20,413 nucleotides of DNA from a virus: the IMG/VR virus record IMGVR_UViG_3300005605_000031, positions 1-20,413 of that record; one strand, written 5' to 3'. Below are positions 17,152 through 20,413 of this stretch, piece after piece. The position numbers and the translations under genes are program-made. Each line of letters begins with the position of its first letter. Within the stretch, counting starts at the first letter, position 1. A model generated the notes under the pieces. It was not told the DNA's origin. It saw only the letters and a program-made list of their open reading frames with translations, and did no database searches.

Positions 17152-17371
17152 ATCTTATGGTTACTTTATTTATTTCTGCCTCTTCTATTGCTTCTTTTAT
17201 AATCTGCTTTAGTTCTCGTTTCTTTTTCTTACCCAATCCTGCTCTGGTGTCTATTTGGACTTTTAACCAATAAACAAAAGCAAGAACTAGGATGAATTGA
17301 ATGCCTTCACCCCATGATAAGTTCCATGCTTCATTCAGGTTTAGGGATGCTGCTGCTAATAGATGCATCAT
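17150..17371 (-). CDS. 73-aa single-span membrane protein, unknown
   Basis: The protein has a short N-terminus, one hydrophobic segment (about residues 23-38, GIQFILVLAFVYWLKV), then a basic stretch GKKKKR (47-52) and a charged helix IIKEAIEEAEINK. The positive residues just after the span predict the C-terminus in the cytoplasm. Size and layout would suit an accessory lysis or membrane-anchor protein, but one span and no holin signature means function is unknown. Its ATG overlaps the stop of the 49-aa gene as ATGA, with AAGGG just upstream, so translation is coupled. A second in-frame ATG follows a HGH-free start only if the first is skipped (MM start). It is the last gene before the terminator. 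Confidence 0.8.
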   Translation of the reverse strand: MMHLLAAASLNLNEAWNLSWGEGIQFILVLAFVYWLKVQIDTRAGLGKKKKRELKQIIKEAIEEAEINKVTIR

Positions 17372-17517
17372 CGCCCTTGTCCCCTATAAGGTTTACGAGC
17401 CGAGTTACGCGAGGTTGACGTATATTTTGTATGCTTTCCTGCTCCTTGACGAGTTTTTTTCGGAATAGTTTCTACGTAAGTGCCACCCATAACACCACCT
17501 TTAAGCTTGACTGCCAT
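17368..17517 (-). CDS. 49-aa basic conserved cyanophage-type small protein
   Basis: ATG at 17517, TGA at 17368-17370. The product begins MAVKLKGGVMGGTYVETIPK and ends RKPYRGQGR, with about a quarter K and R and no acidic cluster. I recall very similar small proteins in T4-like cyanophage genomes, without a known role. The basic, glycine-rich composition would fit nucleic acid binding, but nothing proves it. A strong AAGGAG at 17525-17530 precedes the start, and the ATG overlaps the stop of the 57-aa gene by one base (TAATG). The downstream gene starts inside its stop (ATGA). Confidence 0.8.
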   Translation of the reverse strand: MAVKLKGGVMGGTYVETIPKKTRQGAGKHTKYTSTSRNSARKPYRGQGR

Positions 17518-17690
17518 TAATTGTCTCCTTGTACTAAGTAAATTTCAGTGTTTAAATCGTCTGGATTGGGAGAACCTAGAAGATAAAAATCCTCTGCTAA
17601 GTTCCCCATAGTATCGAAGTATTCTTCCTCTGTAAGATCTGAATGTATCTTCTTACCTTTATGGTGAATATTATATCGATGCTCAGACAT
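17517..17690 (-). CDS. 57-aa conserved small protein, unknown
   Basis: ATG at 17690 overlaps the stop of the glycosyltransferase-like gene (TGATG), and its TAA overlaps the next ATG (TAATG). The sequence starts MSEHRYNIHHKGKKIHSDLT, followed by EEEYFDTMGNLAEDFYLLGS and PNPDDLNTEI. The pattern of a short basic strand, an acidic helix and a SPNPD turn recalls small proteins seen in T4-like cyanophages. No membrane segment or catalytic motif is visible. Translational coupling on both sides suggests stoichiometric expression with its neighbours. Confidence 0.75.
   Translation of the reverse strand: MSEHRYNIHHKGKKIHSDLTEEEYFDTMGNLAEDFYLLGSPNPDDLNTEIYLVQGDN
17525..17530 (-). promoter_or_regulatory. 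Strong ribosome binding site (AAGGAG) for the 49-aa gene
   Basis: Minus-strand AAGGAG, 7 nt before the ATG at 17517. It lies inside the last codons of the 57-aa gene. It is the strongest Shine-Dalgarno I found in the window and suggests high expression of the 49-aa protein. Confidence 0.75.
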
Positions 17691-18448
17691 CAGATCACTC
17701 TCGTTTTTTCGTGACCAACTCTAACGCGAGGATCACACCAGATTTCGAAGCCAGCTTCTTTGCAATCGAGACAGAAGGATACGTCTTCTCCACACATATC
17801 TTGTACTTCGCCCGATTCAAATACTTGCATCTGTGGAGCAAACCAGGGATACTTCATCTCTTCGTGTTCAAATACACCATTCTTAATGAGTAACCAACCA
17901 AAACCTGTGTAATCACAAGTAAAAGGCTTTCTACGCTTGCTCATACTCTCTAGTGTTTCGTGATTCATAACTCCACCATTCTTACGGAAGTCATCCTCTT
18001 CTAACCAGTGAGCAATCGAACTAGTATGACCATCTTCTGTACAATACCAACCTGCTGCAAGATCCTTATCCATTAGAACAAGTTGCCAGAACTTCTCTGA
18101 GTTGAATACTATATCACTATCAATCCATAATTGCCAATCATAATTAAGTTTTCCATCCCAAGGTTTTTGATCAGGTCCACGTAGAACGTTTGCTCCTAGA
18201 CACTTACATCTAGCAAAGTTCACCATAGAACTATAATCTTGAGAAATCTGAATACTTGCTCCACTTTGTACAAGATCAAAACATAGTTGTACGAAACTCT
18301 TTAGAAAAGCATATGATACTCCTCTACCAGGTAAGCAAAATACAATTGCTTTACCCTGAACCATTTGCCGTGCTGCATCGTAATCCCATTCTGCTTCTTT
18401 CTTAGCAGTAGTGGGAGTTTTTGCTTTAACAGTAAATCCTTTTGCCAT
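17690..18448 (-). CDS. Glycosyltransferase-like protein (GT-A fold, GT2-like)
   Basis: This 252-aa protein has features of a GT-A transferase. KAIVFCLPGRGVSYAFLKS (33-51) is the first strand and nucleotide-binding helix. WIDSDIVF (108-115) carries a DxD motif (D110-S-D112) that would bind metal and nucleotide-sugar. TGFGWLLIKNGVF (181-193) is the mid-domain acceptor loop. GEDVSFCLDCKEAGFEIWCD (220-239) followed by RVRVGHEK has the ED catalytic-type pair and the late metal-ligand-type histidine H246. Donor and acceptor are unknown; phage capsid or tail decoration, or host glycan change, are possible. A clear AAGGAA precedes the ATG, and an exact sigma70 promoter lies immediately upstream. From memory, relatives occur in T4-like cyanophages. 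Confidence 0.8.
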   Translation of the reverse strand: MAKGFTVKAKTPTTAKKEAEWDYDAARQMVQGKAIVFCLPGRGVSYAFLKSFVQLCFDLVQSGASIQISQDYSSMVNFARCKCLGANVLRGPDQKPWDGKLNYDWQLWIDSDIVFNSEKFWQLVLMDKDLAAGWYCTEDGHTSSIAHWLEEDDFRKNGGVMNHETLESMSKRRKPFTCDYTGFGWLLIKNGVFEHEEMKYPWFAPQMQVFESGEVQDMCGEDVSFCLDCKEAGFEIWCDPRVRVGHEKTRVI

Positions 18449-18471
18449 AATTCTTTGATTCCTTCAAGTCA

Positions 18472-18500
18472 ATTATATCAGTTTATATATGAATTGTCAA
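18472..18500 (-). promoter_or_regulatory. Exact-consensus sigma70 promoter for the glycosyltransferase operon
   Basis: On the minus strand TTGACA (18500-18495) and TATAAT (18477-18472) are separated by exactly 17 nt. The -35 box abuts the stop codon of the 65-aa gene (18501-18503). The predicted start near 18465 leaves a leader of about 16 nt that begins almost at the Shine-Dalgarno AAGGAA (18464-18459). This indicates host-RNA-polymerase (early or middle) transcription. Confidence 0.85.
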
Positions 18501-18698
18501 CTAATAAGAAGGATCTCCTATAGGTTCGGTATACCCATTTTTGCAAAGTCCTCTCTCTATGTCATTTAATTCTTCATATGTTAATTCATCTCTATAATAT
18601 GAATGAAATAAACGTCCCCATATGACTTTAAACTCGTTTTTAGACAAATCTTTAAATAATACTTCGTCTCTTAGGTATATGTGGTAACTAACTGCCAT
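18501..18698 (-). CDS. 65-aa conserved small protein, unknown
   Basis: The protein begins MAVSYHIYLRDEVLFKDLSK, continues with FKVIWGRLFHSYY and ends with YEELNDIERGL and GDPSY. I recall closely similar SYHIYL...FELIWG proteins as frequent small ORFs of T4-like cyanophages, with no assigned function. It has no membrane segment or cofactor motif. Its ATG overlaps the stop of the 56-aa gene by one base (TAATG), so the two are translationally coupled. Its TAG adjoins the -35 box of the next promoter. Confidence 0.8.
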   Translation of the reverse strand: MAVSYHIYLRDEVLFKDLSKNEFKVIWGRLFHSYYRDELTYEELNDIERGLCKNGYTEPIGDPSY

Positions 18699-18868
18699 TA
18701 ATTTTTCTCACTGATTATAATTTCCCCACTATCTTCATGTATGTTTAAATGAGTGCCTTCAAACCAACCTTGTTCGTTTACTATCCATTCAGGTAGAACT
18801 GTAAAATACTCTCCACTTACAGGATCAATCTCTATGGTCGTAAAATTTTCCTCGTGATTTTTTTTCAT
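18698..18868 (-). CDS. 56-aa AbrB/SpoVT-like small protein
   Basis: After a charged start (MKKNHEENF) the sequence reads TTIEIDPVSGEYFTVLPEWI, then VNEQGWFEGTHLNIHED and GEIIISEKN. The order of strand, I-P-E-W turn (here LPEW), helix with GWxEG, strand and final EIIIS resembles the swapped-hairpin AbrB/MazE DNA-binding fold and similar small cyanophage proteins. If it binds DNA it could be a transcription regulator or an antitoxin-like protein; no toxin gene is adjacent, which argues against a toxin-antitoxin pair. ATG at 18868; no clear Shine-Dalgarno. Confidence 0.75.
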   Translation of the reverse strand: MKKNHEENFTTIEIDPVSGEYFTVLPEWIVNEQGWFEGTHLNIHEDSGEIIISEKN

Positions 18869-18888
18869 ATGAGGTATTACCTATTTCA

Positions 18889-18896
18889 GATTTATA
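18889..18896 (-). promoter_or_regulatory. Possible late-like or -10 element (TATAAATC)
   Basis: Minus-strand TATAAATC, one mismatch from the late octamer, 20 nt upstream of the 56-aa gene. The region upstream is T/A-rich without a convincing -35 box. It is the only candidate promoter between the terminator at 18997-19018 and the 56-aa gene. Confidence 0.3.
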
Positions 18897-18996
18897 TAGT
18901 ACGGGAAATTTTTTTAAAGTGAAAGTAAACATTTATCTCGCTTCCGTAACACTTTATAGCTTAAGGGATCCATGCCTTTTATATACGCGACCCCAT

Positions 18997-19018
18997 AAAA
19001 AACCCCCTAAGGCGGGGG
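18997..19018 (-). terminator. Intrinsic terminator after the 70-aa gene
   Basis: Minus-strand CCCCC / GGGGG stem with a 6-nt loop (GCCTTA), followed by six T. It sits 31 nt past the stop of the 70-aa gene and marks the border between the GC-richer block and the AT-rich operon. Confidence 0.85.
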
Positions 19019-19048
19019 CACTGTTGTTTGCACGAACGAATGGGGGTG

Positions 19049-19261
19049 TTATCCGATGATGTACCCGCCGCGTCCCTGTGCTTTGCGGTCTGCTAACAGC
19101 ATTTCCTGATAGCGGCGTTGAACCTCACAAAGATTATCAACCATTTGCTTACCTAGTCCCCCTGCCTTAGTGAAAGTCATGCCGCCGCCTGATGATGCGC
19201 GGAGGTGATGCCCTTTAAGGTTGGTGTCGGTTGAGCGGGTTGATCCGATTGCGCGATGCAT
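19049..19261 (-). CDS. 70-aa basic small protein, unknown
   Basis: I place the start at ATG 19261 (MHRAIGSTRSTDTNLKGH). The frame is open to 19366, but that longer form would run through the terminator at 19293-19321. A shorter start at 19180 (MTFTKAGGLG) is also possible. The C-terminal half looks most protein-like: KQMVDNLCEVQRRYQEML, a helix, then LADRKAQGRGGYIIG. I know no family. GC is higher than in the structural genes. It is a single-gene unit between two terminators, with no good Shine-Dalgarno at the 19261 start. Confidence 0.5.
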   Translation of the reverse strand: MHRAIGSTRSTDTNLKGHHLRASSGGGMTFTKAGGLGKQMVDNLCEVQRRYQEMLLADRKAQGRGGYIIG

Positions 19262-19292
19262 AGAAAATTTGTTTGGTACTCTGTTATTATAG

Positions 19293-19321
19293 AAAAAGAT
19301 CCACCCGTTTAGGGGCGGATC
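19293..19321 (-). terminator. Intrinsic terminator after the 34-aa gene
   Basis: Minus-strand GATCCGCCC pairs with GGGTGGATC (9 bp including one G-U), with a loop of about 6 nt and then five T. It lies 22 nt past the stop of the 34-aa ORF and argues against the longer form of the next ORF. Confidence 0.85.
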
Positions 19322-19343
19322 TCTGAATCTGTTACAAACTGAA

Positions 19344-19448
19344 TTAGTCAGTCTGCTTTGCCTCATAATCGATCTGTTCTAGGATTTCACGAACCTCATT
19401 GGCAGTGGAAGCATTTTCAAGAGCGAACAGAGCAGCATCAACGGACAT
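19344..19448 (-). CDS. 34-aa small protein, unknown
   Basis: ATG at 19448 to TAA at 19344-19346. The sequence MSVDAALFALENASTANEVR followed by EILEQIDYEAKQTD reads as two amphipathic helices, acidic, with no cysteine. It is placed just before a strong terminator, in the same orientation and spacing as the 88-aa gene, which supports a real gene. It has no recognisable family and no Shine-Dalgarno. Confidence 0.5.
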   Translation of the reverse strand: MSVDAALFALENASTANEVREILEQIDYEAKQTD

Positions 19449-19508
19449 GATAAAAAAGCGATGGTGTAGGGTGGGCGTCTTTGAGGCGAACCCGTTCCTA
19501 TAGAATTC

Positions 19509-19775
19509 TTAGTCGTGGAGTTCGTCGATCATTTCGTCCAACTCCTCCAAATCCAGTTTAGGGTCATTCCACTTAACCCCGTCCCCAGTTTCAAAGATTT
19601 GCTCCTCATGCATGTACTCCACGAATCGGGCATAAGTGCCGCAGTTGGTAGCAACCTCATAAAGGGCGCGGGTGTTCTGAATCCAGAGTGAAACGTTCCA
19701 GGTTTCATAATTTGCCCAACCGTTGTAATTCTCCCATGTGGGTGTTTCCATTTGAATTTCGGTTGCAAGGGGCAT
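19509..19775 (-). CDS. 88-aa NYETWN-type acidic protein
   Basis: The hallmark GWANYETWNVSLWIQN (residues 19-34) is a pattern I recall from small conserved proteins in cyanophages and other phages, function unknown. Around it are ALYEVATNCGTYARFVEYM (37-55) and a very acidic tail LDLEELDEMIDELHD (74-88). There is no membrane segment. I keep the first ATG (19775); a second at residue 9 is possible, since the first eight residues are less family-like. A weak promoter-like pair is upstream. GC is higher than in the tail genes. Confidence 0.75.
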   Translation of the reverse strand: MPLATEIQMETPTWENYNGWANYETWNVSLWIQNTRALYEVATNCGTYARFVEYMHEEQIFETGDGVKWNDPKLDLEELDEMIDELHD

Positions 19776-19830
19776 GTTGATTTAGGAAATTTGGATGGGT
19801 GGGGGTTGGGTTGATTCCCTTCCCTCCACT

Positions 19831-19858
19831 ATTCTAATATACAGGATTTTGGGGGCAA
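19831..19858 (-). promoter_or_regulatory. Weak possible sigma70 promoter upstream of the 88-aa gene
   Basis: Minus-strand TTGCCC (19858-19853) and TAGAAT (19836-19831) are 16 nt apart, about 56 nt before the ATG. It lies in a 103-nt gap otherwise made of C-rich and A-rich runs. Confidence 0.25.
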
Positions 19859-19878
19859 TGGGGAAAAATGTGTGCAGT

Positions 19879-20413
19879 TTAAGAAGCGGCACACCATTTT
19901 GCATTATTGAAATTGGCATGGGAGAATAGTTCACGGTCAACCAATTTCCAGGAACCGCCCTGAATCCCATGCATCACGTAACCCTCAGCATCAATTGATT
20001 CGTCCTCAATAAATGCCATGCACCCTGCGTGGCGGTGGCGGCATTGTGAAAGTGCCTGTTCTTTGATTTCCTTAACCATCATCCAGAGTCTAACCAGTTG
20101 GTAGTTTGCAAATTCCTCTGCCACGATTTCGTCCCCGTCTCTGATATATGCATTCAAGTCCTTTTCTAATTGCCGTGCTCCCTTTTCATCTTCATACTCA
20201 ACCAGCGTTGCCATGATCCGTGCGAATTTGCAAAGGTCTCCTAATTCAAACTGCTCAGAGTAGTCACCCCATACACCCGTCCAAATTCCTGCGTCGGGTT
20301 GAACGAAATAGCAGCAGTCCGTCCCTTCCAGAATTTCATCAGATTGAAGCGGTTGCCTGAGTCGTCCCCTAAGTGGTTTTGCCTCAGCAAAGAAAAATGG
20401 GTTGAGTGAAACT
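19879..20413 (-). CDS. Hypothetical protein, 5' truncated by the window edge
   Basis: The frame is open from the right edge (20412) to TAA at 19879, giving 177 visible residues. An internal ATG at 20214 gives a 111-aa product, but the 66 codons upstream are in frame, free of stops and protein-like (DEILEGTDCCYFVQPDAGIW, then TGVWGDYSEQFELGDLCKFA), so the real start is outside the window. Further on: KGARQLEKDLNAYIRDGDEI, and a cysteine-containing QCRHRHAGC segment. The C-terminus has GGSWKLVDRELF and ends in NAKWCAAS. I recognise no family. It has higher GC than the baseplate genes. Confidence 0.7.
   Translation of the reverse strand, partial: VSLNPFFFAEAKPLRGRLRQPLQSDEILEGTDCCYFVQPDAGIWTGVWGDYSEQFELGDLCKFARIMATLVEYEDEKGARQLEKDLNAYIRDGDEIVAEEFANYQLVRLWMMVKEIKEQALSQCRHRHAGCMAFIEDESIDAEGYVMHGIQGGSWKLVDRELFSHANFNNAKWCAAS

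Noticed and set aside
17711-17893. 60-aa plus-strand ORF
   Set aside because: It is antisense to the glycosyltransferase-like gene, and no other gene in the window uses the plus strand.
18698-18868. Toxin-antitoxin pair with the 65-aa neighbour
   Set aside because: The 65-aa product shows no toxin motif, and both resemble separate small cyanophage proteins.
19286-19291. TATAAT upstream of the 70-aa gene as a promoter
   Set aside because: No -35 box occurs at a suitable distance; that position falls in the terminator stem.
19262-19366. N-terminal extension of the 70-aa gene to a 105-aa form
   Set aside because: It would translate through a strong intrinsic terminator at 19293-19321 and overlap the 34-aa gene.
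19449-19508. Terminator between the 88-aa and 34-aa genes
   Set aside because: A T-run is present on the minus strand, but I could not pair a stable stem immediately before it.
19529-19970. 79-aa and 62-aa minus-strand ORFs (19529-19768, 19782-19970)
   Set aside because: The first is an out-of-frame shadow of the 88-aa gene. The second overlaps the C-terminus of the truncated ORF and runs through the promoter-like gap.

Overview
The window looks like part of the virion-structure region of a T4-like myovirus that infects marine picocyanobacteria (a Synechococcus/Prochlorococcus cyanophage). This rests on a clear gp25-gp6 baseplate pair, a run of very small overlapping genes of the kind seen in T4-like cyanophages, T4-type late promoter octamers (TATAAATA), AT-rich sequence over most of the window, and an enormous structural ORF directly behind gp6. 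Every gene I can support is on the minus strand, so transcription runs from right (20413) to left (1).

Right end, 20413 to about 19049: a block with visibly higher GC (about 45-55% in lines I counted, against about 30% in the giant gene). It holds small uncharacterised proteins: a 5'-truncated ORF, an 88-aa NYETWN-type protein, a 34-aa ORF and a 70-aa ORF. Two strong minus-strand intrinsic terminators (19293-19321 and 18997-19018) close its units.

Middle, 18868 to 17150: a tightly packed operon of six genes, in order a 56-aa AbrB-like small protein, a 65-aa conserved small protein, a 252-aa GT-A-type glycosyltransferase-like protein, 57-aa and 49-aa small proteins, and a 73-aa single-span membrane protein. 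Four junctions are start/stop overlaps (TAATG, TGATG, TAATG, ATGA). The only gap, before the glycosyltransferase, holds an exact-consensus sigma70 promoter (TTGACA, 17-nt spacer, TATAAT). The operon ends at a perfect hairpin terminator overlapping the last stop codon.

Left, 17120 to 1: late structural genes. A late-like octamer precedes a 46-aa acidic ORF. A perfect TATAAATA then sits about 30 nt upstream of gp25, followed by gp6 after 1 nt and by a giant ORF after 9 nt. The giant ORF is open from 14634 to the left edge (4878 codons with no stop). It carries T4 gp7-like signatures near residues 199-220 and 2671, a LamG/concanavalin-like lectin domain (about 1020-1205), a YHYH domain (1457-1572), GxGY beta repeats, and a C-terminal half rich in repeats. 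The repeats include nine Cx2Dx5HxYPR-type units and 18-residue HTFVSA repeats.

Inferred picture: gp25 and gp6 build the baseplate wedge. The giant protein probably fills the gp7 position while adding lectin-like and repeat arms at the baseplate periphery, plausibly for host contact.
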